DNA from: Collimonas sp. PA-H2
GTDB lineage: Bacteria; Pseudomonadota; Gammaproteobacteria; Burkholderiales; Burkholderiaceae_D
Reading direction: 5' to 3'
NCBI RefSeq assembly: GCF_002564105.1
Contig: NZ_PDBX01000001.1
Coordinates: forward strand, 1,984,001 to 2,048,000
DNA: 64,000 bases
The notes under the pieces are model-generated. The model made no database searches and had not been told where the DNA came from. It saw only the letters and a list, made by a program, of their open reading frames with translations. This document shows, piece by piece, positions 9,760-19,200 of this stretch. Within the stretch, counting starts at the first letter, position 1. Each line of letters starts with the position of its first letter. The position numbers were made by a program, and so were the translations under genes.

Positions 9760-10989
9760 TTAGAACGGTTGATTAATTCCGCTACCGCTTTCCTTGACCG
9801 TACTTCCATCTTTGATTTCAATCGGCGTTTCTGCTTTTACAAAACTATTTTCTTGCACCACTACTTCCCGGCTGTTGCTCAGTCCGATCGCAATCGTCTT
9901 ATCCATGCTGCCATCCAGCCGTATGGCGTTGTTGCGTACGACAGATCCATCTCCATTGCGCAGATAGAGTGTATAGGCGGCCACGCCGCGATTATCACTT
10001 CAGGGAATTATCTTTTTCTGCATATTTGCTGTCACCGTTGATGCGCACCAGCTTGTCGAAGTTTTCTACGGTATTGCCTTCTATGAGCACATCGGTGGAA
10101 TCGAGCAGGTTGACCGCAGCAGGCGCTTTGCCGAGCCATCCGCCTTTGTAAATAATCCGGTTGTTGCGCACCACCGCGCCGTGCGCATCGCGTAATTTGA
10201 TCGCAGCATCGAACGGCTTGGCATCGCCGTTGCGGTGAATGATGATGGTGTTGTTCTCGATGATACTGCCAGGGCCGTACATGTAGACCGCCGTATGACC
10301 ATCGACGTCGATGGTGCTGTCGCGCAGTACGTTGCCGCCGCCGCCCATTACGACACCGCGCCAGCCGGCGTGGATGGTCATGTGTTCTACCAGATTACCG
10401 GTCGGCTGGTAGCCAGGGGCTTTTTTATCTAGTGATTCAGACGCGGGAAGGTCTTCGTATTCTGCGTGGCTAACACTCTTTGATTGGCATATGATGGCAG
10501 ACCAGCAATGCTCAGACTACCATCTCCGTTTTCGAGACTGACGCCCAAAGAATTACGCTTGCCTGGAACATCAATGATTGCATTGCGTACTTTGACATGC
10601 CGAATCCCGTCCCAAGCTACCACGCCAAGCAAATTATCAACTTCGCTTTTAAGCAAATGTCCTTGCAAGTCGATATCAAAGACACTGCTCTCTGACAATA
10701 GTGGATTACGCATGAGCTTGTGCAGCACTTTATCTGGATATTCGTTTCGATACTGAATTGCAATCATAGGTGCGCCTGAAAGTGCCATAAGACCGCCAGA
10801 CTCAACAGAAAATACCCGTGGCTGGACAATGTCGTAAGTCAGGCAATACTTGGCGCTTGTCTCTGCATAGCCAGTACGCAAAGCATGCCTCTCCAATTGA
10901 CGGATCGGTTCGCAATCCTCGGCTGACGCGCTTATCGCGCCAATCAATCCTAAGCAGCAGAGATGCATTGAAATAAATATTCTGAACAT
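9760..10989 (-). pseudogene. Frameshifted exported right-handed beta-helix protein
   Basis: Three consecutive minus-strand frames make up one beta-helix protein of roughly 400 residues. The 5' part (10989-10429) starts with a signal peptide (MFRIFISMHLCCLGLIGAIS-ASA) behind an AGGAAG site. The middle part continues in another frame (from about 10480 to 9995: DKKAPGYQPTGNLVEHMTIH, then GSIIENNTIIIHRNGD, NNRIIYKGG, LIEGNTVENFDKLV). The last part (to 9760) resumes in a third frame with SDNRGVAAYTLYLRNGDGSV. The repeated I-x-N-N-x-I turns are typical of parallel beta-helix (NosD/pectate-lyase-like) repeats. The frame is lost once within about 10430-10490 and once at about 9985-9995. Unless these are sequencing errors the gene is dead. 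A related intact gene lies at 13164-13991. Confidence 0.75.
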
Positions 10990-11698
10990 TGCGCTTCCTG
11001 TGATTTGCATTTGTTCAGAGCGATGAGTCGATTCTTCTTTGGCAATATCATTCTTCGGGATTCGATCAGCTTGGGCTCTATTGAGAATAATTTCTTTGAA
11101 ATTAAAGACCGGTGTAAATGATACTTCCTCGGTGATCGCCGGAAAGGCAATAAGCAACGAGCTCCCCATCAAATTAATCCGCCAAGATAAAAATAATTTA
11201 TGGGAAATGAGTAAAGGCTTTGCCATTTATATCGGCTCTAGTCTTTCAAACATTCGCAATCCGTCCAATAATGCACAGAAATCGGACCACAATCCCAGGG
11301 TGCAGCAATCAGCTTTTCGATAACGAAATCCGTTGTCTTGGAGGATACTGTTTCAATCAAAACGCATTGATTCACGGCGAATGTCTTTTCGGAAAATTAT
11401 GTCTTTCCAAATAAAATTTAACGCAAGCCATGGCCATCATTAAGGACAAGTCGTGCAATAGATTCACAGCCTGTCGATGACAGCAACACATGAAGTAGCA
11501 CAGCCATTTTTAGGCATTTGGATATCAGTGAACGAAAAATCATGTGAGATATGTTGTAAATATTATGGAATAAAAATATCAAAAATGGACTGTCTCCTCC
11601 GAAAGACGAACCCGCTTTTGCGAGAAGAGTTCAATCTCAAGAGAACACAATTCACAGGCGTGTCTTAACTATGCTTTCCAAATGATGCGGCAATGTCG
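10990..11698. other. AT-rich intergenic region without a clear gene
   Basis: About 709 bases between the beta-helix pseudogene and the unknown exported gene. An open frame runs on upstream of the pseudogene start to 11226, but it has no ribosome site and does not look like a coherent protein. A short plus-strand frame at 11477-11668 also lacks a ribosome site and any familiar motif. Base composition is visibly lower in GC than the chromosomal genes, which suggests acquired or decayed DNA. Confidence 0.4.
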
Positions 11699-12547
11699 TC
11701 ATACCCAGCTATTTGTCGACATGTTGTACGGCTCAAAGTACACCGTAGGCATGGGCAACAATTTTCCGGAATATTCCATTGGTGGCAATTCAATACGGAA
11801 GCGAGTCGGAATTACTGGGCCGGTATCGAAACGCATGATGAATTCGATGGAAGCGACCGACTTACTGTGATTACCATAATTGCAGGTGGGGACTGGCGGC
11901 CGCGCGTAATACCTCAATATGCGACTATCTGGATGATCGATATCAACCCCGCTGATTCCTCGCTGAAAGGCGTAGACATGCCAAAGCTCCGGGTCTGGAT
12001 GATAAGCGCGCCTGTCGGTGATTAGTCGAATCTCTCGATGATCCAGCTTGAGCAGGCAAGCTGGTATAAGACGACCATAGTCCAGTTCCAATAGGTGAAA
12101 ATCTTCGTGACGTCTTTTTTGTGATCCGTCTGATCTTTGCGCGCGACGTGGTAGAGGTAACATTCCCACCGGCAGATCAAGCGCCATATGCAAGCCAGAC
12201 CGTGGAAATTCCGGTACATGCCTTTCCGTCTCATCGCGTCCGCGCCATGGTTGTGGCTGCGCACCCAGTCCTATTGGCATGATCACCGGTAGTACCGAAT
12301 CGGTGGCCATACCATCTATAAAACCCAGCACCTTCTTTTTGTCAGGCTGGCTGTTACTGACAGCTTCGTCTTTTATCTCTTCCCATTCGATGAGTGGCGA
12401 TTGTGCCGTGCTGTAATCGACGCGCTTCTGGCCAGGCCATATATTCGGATTCAAGCCGTTGAACAAATCTGTTTGGGAAAATGCTCTTGGAGCAAATTGT
12501 CCAAGCGCTGTGCCAAGGCCAAATTGCAATATGCTTCCACGCTTCAT
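11699..12547 (-). CDS. Unknown exported protein
   Basis: I do not recognise this protein of about 282 residues. The N-terminus (MKRGSILQFGLGTALGQFA, then PRAFSQ) could be a signal peptide. The body contains proline-rich stretches (PIGLGAQPQPWRG, LPVGMLPLPRRAQ) and a C-terminal part rich in beta-strand patterns (IEFIMRFDTGPVIPTRFRIE, then LPPMEYSGKLLP). The ATG at 12547 lacks a good ribosome site; a TTG at 12562 is an alternative. It lies in the minus-strand accessory run after the RHS gene, with exported proteins on both sides. An immunity or accessory role for the RHS protein is possible but unproven. Confidence 0.45.
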   Translation of the reverse strand: MKRGSILQFGLGTALGQFAPRAFSQTDLFNGLNPNIWPGQKRVDYSTAQSPLIEWEEIKDEAVSNSQPDKKKVLGFIDGMATDSVLPVIMPIGLGAQPQPWRGRDETERHVPEFPRSGLHMALDLPVGMLPLPRRAQRSDGSQKRRHEDFHLLELDYGRLIPACLLKLDHREIRLITDRRAYHPDPELWHVYAFQRGISGVDIDHPDSRILRYYARPPVPTCNYGNHSKSVASIEFIMRFDTGPVIPTRFRIELPPMEYSGKLLPMPTVYFEPYNMSTNSWV

Positions 12548-12713
12548 TTTATGTCTAGGCAAAGATATTTGTAGTTACGGCGTAGGGCAAGGTGTGCTGA
12601 CATCGAGGTTGGGCAGAATTGCGGCTAGATAGCAACCGGACTTCGCGCAGCCATCTCATTGCTGTCAAGCCTTTGAGTCCATCACAAAAAAACAAACTGA
12701 AAATGTCGCAATT

Positions 12714-13103
12714 TCATTTTGCGCTGTCGACCTCGCACTCAGCCAGGTTTTGAATACCTTGTATTTCACTTGCATGTTTCTCGTACAATTCTTCGATCCG
12801 CGACTGAGTCATCTTGGAATCGTTCGTCAGCACGGCGCTACACAATTCATTTGACAACAGATGCTTGCGAACGATACATGCGCGCGCCCGGCCCATGGCG
12901 GCAACCTGCTCCTGGAATTGCGGCACAGCAAGCAGGCTGACGCCCATGGACGTCTTTTGGTTGGCAGGATCCTGCACCATGCAGATCATGGCAACGGGGC
13001 CCACCCATAATTCACCGCCACTGGCATGAGCAGCATGCGCCATTCCTGCACCCAGCAAAATCGTTACCTGTCCCAGAGCAGCCAGATTTTTTTTCATTTC
13101 CAC
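12714..13103 (-). CDS. Small exported protein of unknown function
   Basis: This protein of about 129 residues has a signal peptide (KKNLAALGQVTILLGAGMAHA, cleaved near AHA-A). The mature part of about 105 residues has four cysteines (CMVQ, ACIV, LCSAV, ECEV), which could form two disulfides in the periplasm. The first start is GTG at 13103, with GGAG five bases upstream; an ATG two codons later is an alternative. No family is recognised. Its size, export and position downstream of the RHS toxin-like gene make it a plausible periplasmic immunity candidate, but this is inference from context only. Confidence 0.6.
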   Translation of the reverse strand: MEMKKNLAALGQVTILLGAGMAHAAHASGGELWVGPVAMICMVQDPANQKTSMGVSLLAVPQFQEQVAAMGRARACIVRKHLLSNELCSAVLTNDSKMTQSRIEELYEKHASEIQGIQNLAECEVDSAK

Positions 13104-13163
13104 ATGTACTCCGTATTCCCTATGTGCCGAACGAGAGAACTATTTATCAAACCCCAATGTTCG

Positions 13164-13991
13164 TTATTGCCCAGTCGATGTACCCGTCCGCATAACGGCC
13201 TGCTCGAAATTATCGACATGGTTATTTTCCATTTGCACGCCGTCACCATCTCGCAAAACGACGGCTCCTGTATTTTCTCTCGGTCCATAGTTCAAGATGG
13301 TATTGCCGCGTACGACAGCCCCCTCACCTTCCGACAGATCAATCCCATAACGCGCAGCATCGAAGGCCCCTGCAACTGTAGTTAAGCGATTTTTCTCAAT
13401 CGTGGGATGAGGACCGACAATCGTCAAAGGTGTCGTGCAATCTTTGCTGGCTACAACATCGTTATTGCGTACGATCGCGTTAGCCGCAAATATGTGAATG
13501 CACCCAGTCTCAACACGGACATTCTCTATATGCGTGAAATTGTCACCAACAAAGAAGCCCGATGACCGTGGTGCATTTATATTGATATACCCGTTTTTTA
13601 TTTCGCCATTTTTAATAAAAATATTGCGACCGCGCCCAAAAATTTCAAGAGGACGCCCTGATCGACTGAAGGTATGTCCACGCATATCCACTTCGACATC
13701 GCTCGCAATAATTTGCAAAAATGGACTGCTGCCACAACTACCCATCCATTCAGAACAACTAAAACGGTAGTCTTGATCAATACAATATTTTCCTGGTTTG
13801 TCGACATAAAGCAGGGGACGAGAAAATTCTTTTCGATTCCAGTGGAGCACCTCGCATGATGTAACTGGACTGTTAATAAGTTCTGCCGCATGTGTCGGCT
13901 TAGAGAACATGTATCCAAGCAATACAACATTGCAAGCTATTAGTGCAATAAATTTATTTAAAAATGTATTTGTTCTCCGCATAGCTACCAA
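13164..13991 (-). CDS. Exported right-handed parallel beta-helix protein
   Basis: This protein of about 275 residues has a signal peptide (MRRTNTFLNKFIALIACNVV, then LLGYMFSKPTHA-A) and a right-handed beta-helix built from short repeats: NIFIKNGEIKNGYINI, IENVRVETGCIHIF, NAIVRNNDVV, TIEKNRLTTV, GAVVRGNTILNYG and GVQMENNHVDNFEQ. The I-x-N-N pattern is typical of carbohydrate-binding or NosD-like helices. Paired cysteines in the N-terminal part (CEVLHW, KYCIDQ, FSCSEW, GSCGS) suggest a disulfide-stabilised cap. A TTG at 13991 has GGAGGG just upstream; an ATG at 13982 and a GTG at 14039 next to the RHS stop are alternatives. It follows the RHS gene closely, so co-transcription is likely. Catalytic residues are not evident. 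Confidence 0.75.
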   Translation of the reverse strand: MVAMRRTNTFLNKFIALIACNVVLLGYMFSKPTHAAELINSPVTSCEVLHWNRKEFSRPLLYVDKPGKYCIDQDYRFSCSEWMGSCGSSPFLQIIASDVEVDMRGHTFSRSGRPLEIFGRGRNIFIKNGEIKNGYININAPRSSGFFVGDNFTHIENVRVETGCIHIFAANAIVRNNDVVASKDCTTPLTIVGPHPTIEKNRLTTVAGAFDAARYGIDLSEGEGAVVRGNTILNYGPRENTGAVVLRDGDGVQMENNHVDNFEQAVMRTGTSTGQ

Positions 13992-14039
13992 TGAACCCTC
14001 CGATGCAAATGAAACACTTATGACATTTCCTTTTGACAC

Positions 14040-17000
14040 TTAATTCGCCTTTAAACAAGATGTGATGCAAGTTCCCGGATAATTTTTTTGATCCAAGCCG
14101 GCTAGATTTTTCTTCCTATTTTTCGCAGCTTCGACCTCGTCATATCCCTGCTCGCCTTTGGGCCTCATATTAATATCATCAAAGCCCAACAACATCAGAC
14201 TTGCCTGTAGTGCGTCAATCTTCGAAGCGAAGTTCGGATGCTCAAGGTCTGTACTAGCCTCCTTTCCTTTCGTACTTTCATCCGCTTTTACAGCATTAAA
14301 TTGTTTAAGAAGAGGCACTAGGTCGTCAAACGATTTCTCAGGAGTCGATAAACCCAATTGCCCTTTCATGTTAATCATTTGCGTGTAAACATCTTTCTCC
14401 ATCTCTAACGTGCGGGCCTCGTTTGTATTCCAGCCAAAGTGGTTATAGGTCATATCTGGATTGGTAAACAAATAGCCATGTCCGATTCCAAGCTGGGTAT
14501 CCGAAAGAGGTACATGCCAGACAGCATCGACAGGGATATCATTTGAATCTCGATGAGAGAATGTATCCTGAAACGCATGGAGATACTCCCCAAAAAATTG
14601 CAGACTTGGACATTTTGATGGTGCGTTTTCAGCTGCACGCAAAAGGTTCAACAACTGTTGGCTAGGATCGGTCAGTGCAAGGTCAAGATTGTTATTTTTG
14701 TATTTTTCCGCTGTCGTGCCAGTTGTACCATCCGAAAGTGTGAAATGGTAGTTCTTTAAGCGAGGCTGGTTATCGAATATGGATTTTATATATTCCGGTG
14801 ACCCTGTTTCATCTAAATCGATTGGTTCCGTCAAGGGATTGTCATCGACAAACTGGGCAGCAAGTGCAATCGTCCTGGCATCTTCTTTATCTATCCCGGC
14901 CGCTATGGCAAGAAAATAGGTCATGTAATAGTGAATATCGGATTGGTACAAACCTAAGGGATCAATCTTATTTATCGGATCCCCCTGCACATACGAATAA
15001 GGATCCGGCCCATCCAGATATCCCAACGGATCAGGCTGCAAGTAACGCCCCGTGGCAGGATTGTAGGTCCGGTGGAAGTTATCATGCAGGCTGGTCTCTG
15101 CGTCGTAGTACTGACCTGGAAGACGTAGGTTAAGTGTGCTGCCGTCCTTGCTTTGTATCTTCGCCTGCCCCCACGGCGCAACATCCGCCTGCCACACGAC
15201 ATGCTGATCGCCGTCGGTCATGGCAATCGGCGCGCCGCGCTGATCGGCATGGATGTATAGAAGACGATTGGATTTTCCCGCTTCGCTTTCCAGTTTGGCG
15301 ACTGGCGCGGCTTTGCCGTCTTCGCTCAGATACAGGTATTGCGCGCTGATGCGCCCCTGTTGGTCGGTCTCCGCCACCAAACGGTTTTGCTGCCACAAAT
15401 AGTGCGTAGTGACGGCAGCTTCCTGGCCCTTGCCGTAGACAGTTTTGACGATACGCTGGTTGAAGCTGTTGTAGCGATAGGTGGCTACCGGCGCGCCGCT
15501 CTTCGCATCCGTAACGGTTTCAATCTGCCCTTCGGGCGTATAGCTATATCGATACTGTCCGTCATCCACCGAACGGCCCAGCGCATCACGCTGGTTGCGT
15601 ATGCTGCGCGCCATGCTGTCAGCCGAAACGGCTGTCTTCTGCAAGTGAAACAGGGGTGCGGCTGGCTTCAGCGCGCCAAATCCGCTGTAGTCGTAGCTGG
15701 CCTTGACGATGTTGCCGCTGGCGTTGGTTTGCGTACCGGCTGCTGCCTGCAAGGCACGGATGCGTGGACCGACGCCGTAATCGTAGCTCCAGCTGGCGAT
15801 GCTGTTGCGGCCGTCGCCGATCTTGAGCGAGGTTAAACGCCCGGCGATATCAAATCCTTTCGCCGTCTTGATTCCGTTGCCTTGGGTATAGCCGGTCAAC
15901 CCGTTGTATGGACTAAAGCCGATCTCGGCGACCACGGCCTGCTTTGGCAGAACGGCTTTGGCCCATTGCAGCCAGCTTGGCAGTTTCTCGATCTGAGCTG
16001 CCATGCCTGCCGAGCGCTCGCCTTGCAGGCTGATGCTGCGCGCTACCTGGGTTGCCTTATCGCGTTCAATCCGCATGACCTGGCCATCGGCCAGGCGCTG
16101 GGTGCTGGGCTCGCCGGTGCGCGGATCGTAGGTCGTAGCCAGGGTGTAGCTTTGCCGGTCGATGGTGATGCGGGTCTGGGCGATGCGGCCTGCGGCGTCG
16201 TAGGCGTAGGCGGTGGTTTGAACCGGATCCGTCACTTCCATCAGGCGATTGCCCTGATAGCGCAAGCTCACCGTCGAGACTTTGGCAGCGCCGGCGGAGG
16301 TGGTGGTCTTTTGAATCATGCGGCCTGCCAGGTCGTAGCTGAAAGCGATGCTGCTGCCGTCGGCCTGGTCAAGCCGGATCATGCGGTCGCGCATATCGTA
16401 GCGGGAGGTCTTGTTGCCATAATCGGGCAGGTGCATTTTCAGCACCCGGCCGAAATCGTCGCGCACGAGATTCTGCCGGATTTTACTTGCCGTCTCGTCG
16501 GACGCCGCCGGCGCTAGCTGGAAATCGACGCGCAGCATGCCGTCTGCCGCCAGGTCGATGTTGGCGCGCGCGGTACTGCTCTTGTTTTCTGCGCTCAGAT
16601 GCAATACATCGTCGCCATCCAGATGCCTTGCCAGTCTTCCTTGCGCATCATAGGCATAGGTATCGATCCTGCCGTCCGGCAGCAGCTGGCGCGCCAACCG
16701 GTTGTTTTCGTCGTAGCTGCGGTAAGTCGCCCGCACCAGCTTACCTTGCGATTGTTCAGCTGCTGGCTCGTACAGGCCGCTGACCTTGAGCTGGCCTTCG
16801 GTATCCAGGCTGAGCTCGCTGAAATACCCTTGCGCGTCTTCCATATGCACCGGGCGGCCTGCGCTGTCGTAGCGCAGGCTGATTCCGCGGCCGGCGGCGT
16901 CCGACAGCGCGCTGACCTGGTCCAGCGCGTTGTACTTGCGCTCGGTCACCAGGCCGGCGCGTTCCGTGCGCGTCACCATGCCTAGCGTGTTGTATGCCAG

Positions 17001-18905
17001 ATTGGTGACGATGCCATCGTTCGCGATATCCTGCGCCAAGCGCCCGGTGCCTTCGTCACGCGTGAAGTGGCGGCTGAGATTGAGCGGATACGTCACTGCC
17101 GTGACGAAGCTGCCGCGATTGTCGTAAGCAATCTCGGTCACATCGGAATCGCTCGGATCGCTCTTTGGTCCGTTAGCCAGCGGTCCGTCGATCCGGCTCA
17201 GCAGGCTGCGGCCGTTGATCTTGCTGTAGCCGTAGCTGGTGCTGCGTTCGATGGCTGTGGCTACATCCTTGTCGTCGATTGCAGGCGCAAAGCCGCTCTC
17301 GCTGACCTTGGCAACCTGGCCCGCATCGTTATAGGTAAACCTGGTGATCACTTCCTTGCCGGCGATCACGCTCGGACGCGCAATCACGATCGGCGTCATG
17401 CTCGGCAGCGCAGCGGGATTGTTCTTGTCCAGCGCCGGATATTCGTAGCGGGTGAGCCATTGCGCCGACTGCGACTTACCATTTGCGTAGCCGACGCGGC
17501 TGGTACGCACGATCCGTCCGTAACTATCGAAGTCGGTCTTGCTAGTTGTAATCGCCTGCCCGCCATCGTTCAGCTGCGTGGTCTCGGTCAACCGTCCGAC
17601 CGCGTCGTAGCCGTAGCGCACATTGCTCGGACCGCAGCTGGCGCAGCCGGGACCGCGTACTTCCAGCAAGCGGTACTCGCCGCCGATGATGGCGTAGCTG
17701 TAGCTGGTGGTTTGGCCCAGGCTGTTGGTCAGGATCACCTTGTTGGCCTGCTTGCGGTCGAAGATCACTTGCTCCAAGCCGGTGCCTGGCGCCAGGCGCT
17801 TCGGTTCCAGCGGCTTGCCATCCTTATCCGTCTGCAGCCGCGCCGGACTGCCTTTGGTGCTCAGGATGCCGCGGCCGTTCTGGTCGTAGATCCAGGTGCT
17901 CAGCCGTTGATTGAGCTGCTTGCCGTCGCTGCCGCTGCCGTTGACCGTGATGCCGGTCAAGAGTGTCGGGAAATGCGGGTCTTCATAGTGGTACAGGCGG
18001 CTGACGCTGCTGCTACTGGTGCCGCGTTCGGTATAGGCGTGCGCTTTCTGGCCGGCGTCGTAGCTGGTCGGGATCGCCACCTTGACCAGGTTCGCCAGCA
18101 ACAAGTTCTTGTCCAGCGTGCTGCCTGGCGGCGCTGCGCTGCCGTAGCTATAGCCGAAGCGGCCCACCGGACTGTCGATGCTTTGCACGCCGCGGAAACG
18201 GTCGCCCTGGCTCGCGCTCTGCTTGTCGAGATAGTTCAGGTGCAGGCTGCGCCCTTGCGGGTCGGTGACCTTCAGCAGCATGCCCTTGGCGTCGCGCGTC
18301 AGGCTGACGAATTCGCCGGTCGGGGCGGCGATCTGCACCAGCTTGCCGTCGCTGTTGAAGTTCAGCTGGCGGCCGTTGGGCCAGGTCCAGGTGTATTCAT
18401 CGCCGCTGCTCTTCTTCTCGATGGCTAGCTTGCCGTTGGCTGGATTGAGGCTGCTGCACAGGCTAGGGTGATCCGCATCGCGGTTGAAGATGATGCGCGT
18501 GCCGTCGGCCTGGACGATCTGGATCGTGCTGCTGGACACATACAGGTCGGTTTCATAGCTCAGCTTCCAGCCGCGGCCAAAAGCGCCGTTAGGCACGTTG
18601 GGCATGCTGTACTGGCTGTTGTAATGGCGGATGATCTCCAGCCCCAGCACGCCTGGCAACGCCGGCAAGTCCACTTCTTGCTGGTACTTGTTGCCGTTGA
18701 TGATGTTGATCGGGTTGCCCGCGCCCTGGTTGGTGCTGCTGTCGTTACCCAGGCTGGCCGCTTGCGTGCCGCTGTTGCAGGTCTGGCCGCCAGGACTGGG
18801 GCCGCAAGCCTGCACCGAGGCCGATCCGGAAAACAGCGCGGCCAGCAACGCCACCAGCGCAAATCGCTTCGTGGAAAAATGCAATTTCTTGGCTTTCTTT
18901 GACAT
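14040..18905 (-). CDS. Secreted RHS/YD-repeat protein with a C-terminal phospholipase C/P1-nuclease-like domain
   Basis: This protein of about 1620 residues has a signal peptide (KKLHFSTKRFALVALLAALF, then SGSASVQA-C), a DUF6531-like entry segment (NPINIINGNKYQQEVDLPAL, then RHYNSQYS) and many YD repeats (YDAVGRLTETTQL, YDAQGRLARHLDG, YDLAGRMIQKTT). The RHS core end (RYLQPDPLGYLDGPDPYSYV, then DPLGL) is present. The last 302 residues form a variable tip with YYMTYFLAIAAGIDKEDA, AAQFVDDN, FGEYLHAFQDTFSHR and GIGHGYLFTNPDMTYNH. This histidine/aspartate pattern resembles the DUF6765 or zinc-dependent phospholipase C / P1 nuclease fold. RHS shells commonly carry a toxin in this position. The tip DNA (14040-14948) is visibly poorer in GC than the core. 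The start at 18905 is chosen for the signal peptide; ribosome sites are weak. Confidence 0.88.
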   Translation of the reverse strand: MSKKAKKLHFSTKRFALVALLAALFSGSASVQACGPSPGGQTCNSGTQAASLGNDSSTNQGAGNPINIINGNKYQQEVDLPALPGVLGLEIIRHYNSQYSMPNVPNGAFGRGWKLSYETDLYVSSSTIQIVQADGTRIIFNRDADHPSLCSSLNPANGKLAIEKKSSGDEYTWTWPNGRQLNFNSDGKLVQIAAPTGEFVSLTRDAKGMLLKVTDPQGRSLHLNYLDKQSASQGDRFRGVQSIDSPVGRFGYSYGSAAPPGSTLDKNLLLANLVKVAIPTSYDAGQKAHAYTERGTSSSSVSRLYHYEDPHFPTLLTGITVNGSGSDGKQLNQRLSTWIYDQNGRGILSTKGSPARLQTDKDGKPLEPKRLAPGTGLEQVIFDRKQANKVILTNSLGQTTSYSYAIIGGEYRLLEVRGPGCASCGPSNVRYGYDAVGRLTETTQLNDGGQAITTSKTDFDSYGRIVRTSRVGYANGKSQSAQWLTRYEYPALDKNNPAALPSMTPIVIARPSVIAGKEVITRFTYNDAGQVAKVSESGFAPAIDDKDVATAIERSTSYGYSKINGRSLLSRIDGPLANGPKSDPSDSDVTEIAYDNRGSFVTAVTYPLNLSRHFTRDEGTGRLAQDIANDGIVTNLAYNTLGMVTRTERAGLVTERKYNALDQVSALSDAAGRGISLRYDSAGRPVHMEDAQGYFSELSLDTEGQLKVSGLYEPAAEQSQGKLVRATYRSYDENNRLARQLLPDGRIDTYAYDAQGRLARHLDGDDVLHLSAENKSSTARANIDLAADGMLRVDFQLAPAASDETASKIRQNLVRDDFGRVLKMHLPDYGNKTSRYDMRDRMIRLDQADGSSIAFSYDLAGRMIQKTTTSAGAAKVSTVSLRYQGNRLMEVTDPVQTTAYAYDAAGRIAQTRITIDRQSYTLATTYDPRTGEPSTQRLADGQVMRIERDKATQVARSISLQGERSAGMAAQIEKLPSWLQWAKAVLPKQAVVAEIGFSPYNGLTGYTQGNGIKTAKGFDIAGRLTSLKIGDGRNSIASWSYDYGVGPRIRALQAAAGTQTNASGNIVKASYDYSGFGALKPAAPLFHLQKTAVSADSMARSIRNQRDALGRSVDDGQYRYSYTPEGQIETVTDAKSGAPVATYRYNSFNQRIVKTVYGKGQEAAVTTHYLWQQNRLVAETDQQGRISAQYLYLSEDGKAAPVAKLESEAGKSNRLLYIHADQRGAPIAMTDGDQHVVWQADVAPWGQAKIQSKDGSTLNLRLPGQYYDAETSLHDNFHRTYNPATGRYLQPDPLGYLDGPDPYSYVQGDPINKIDPLGLYQSDIHYYMTYFLAIAAGIDKEDARTIALAAQFVDDNPLTEPIDLDETGSPEYIKSIFDNQPRLKNYHFTLSDGTTGTTAEKYKNNNLDLALTDPSQQLLNLLRAAENAPSKCPSLQFFGEYLHAFQDTFSHRDSNDIPVDAVWHVPLSDTQLGIGHGYLFTNPDMTYNHFGWNTNEARTLEMEKDVYTQMINMKGQLGLSTPEKSFDDLVPLLKQFNAVKADESTKGKEASTDLEHPNFASKIDALQASLMLLGFDDINMRPKGEQGYDEVEAAKNRKKNLAGLDQKNYPGTCITSCLKAN

Positions 18906-18960
18906 AGTTTTTTTATTTGGATTGACGTACGGTATAAGCAAGCCGTCGACTTTCATGCAT

Positions 18961-19200
18961 TCAACATGTCGAACAACGGCGCGAAGCAGTTTCAGATACA
19001 GGGTGCGCGAAGATCCTACCTAACCAACCGAGACTTTTTGGTGCAAATGGCTTGAGCAACGGGTATCCCGTTCCCATATTTTTATCAGGTTTGCAATTGG
19101 CACTTCGCAAAAATTCGATCACTACTTTTCCATCTTCATCGTCCACCTGGCCCAGCATTATTTGCTTCCCCTTGAAGTCGTTCTTTGGCTCCGCTAGTTT
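18961..19200 (-). pseudogene. In-frame continuation of the 19201-19830 gene beyond a TAA stop
   Basis: Directly after the TAA stop of the exported protein at 19201-19830 the same frame stays open for about 80 codons: KLAEPKNDFKGKQIMLGQVD, then KVVIEFLRSANCKPD, PLLKPFAPKSLGWLGRIF. The text is protein-like. The likely history is that a codon such as CAA became TAA and removed the C-terminus of a protein of about 290 residues. An internal ATG at 19158 behind AAGGGGAAG could alternatively start a 65-residue protein. The two readings cannot be separated from sequence alone. Confidence 0.45.

Noticed and set aside
11477..11668. Plus-strand frame of 63 codons in the AT-rich gap
   Set aside because: No ribosome site, no family pattern, and flanked by decayed DNA.
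13164..14039. GTG start at 14039 directly after the RHS stop
   Set aside because: The stretch before the signal peptide has no protein character and GGAGGG favours the TTG/ATG starts at 13991/13982.
17067..18428. Long plus-strand open frame opposite the RHS gene (453 codons)
   Set aside because: It is a shadow of the YD repeats: Ala/Arg/Val-rich, no ribosome site, no recognisable motif.
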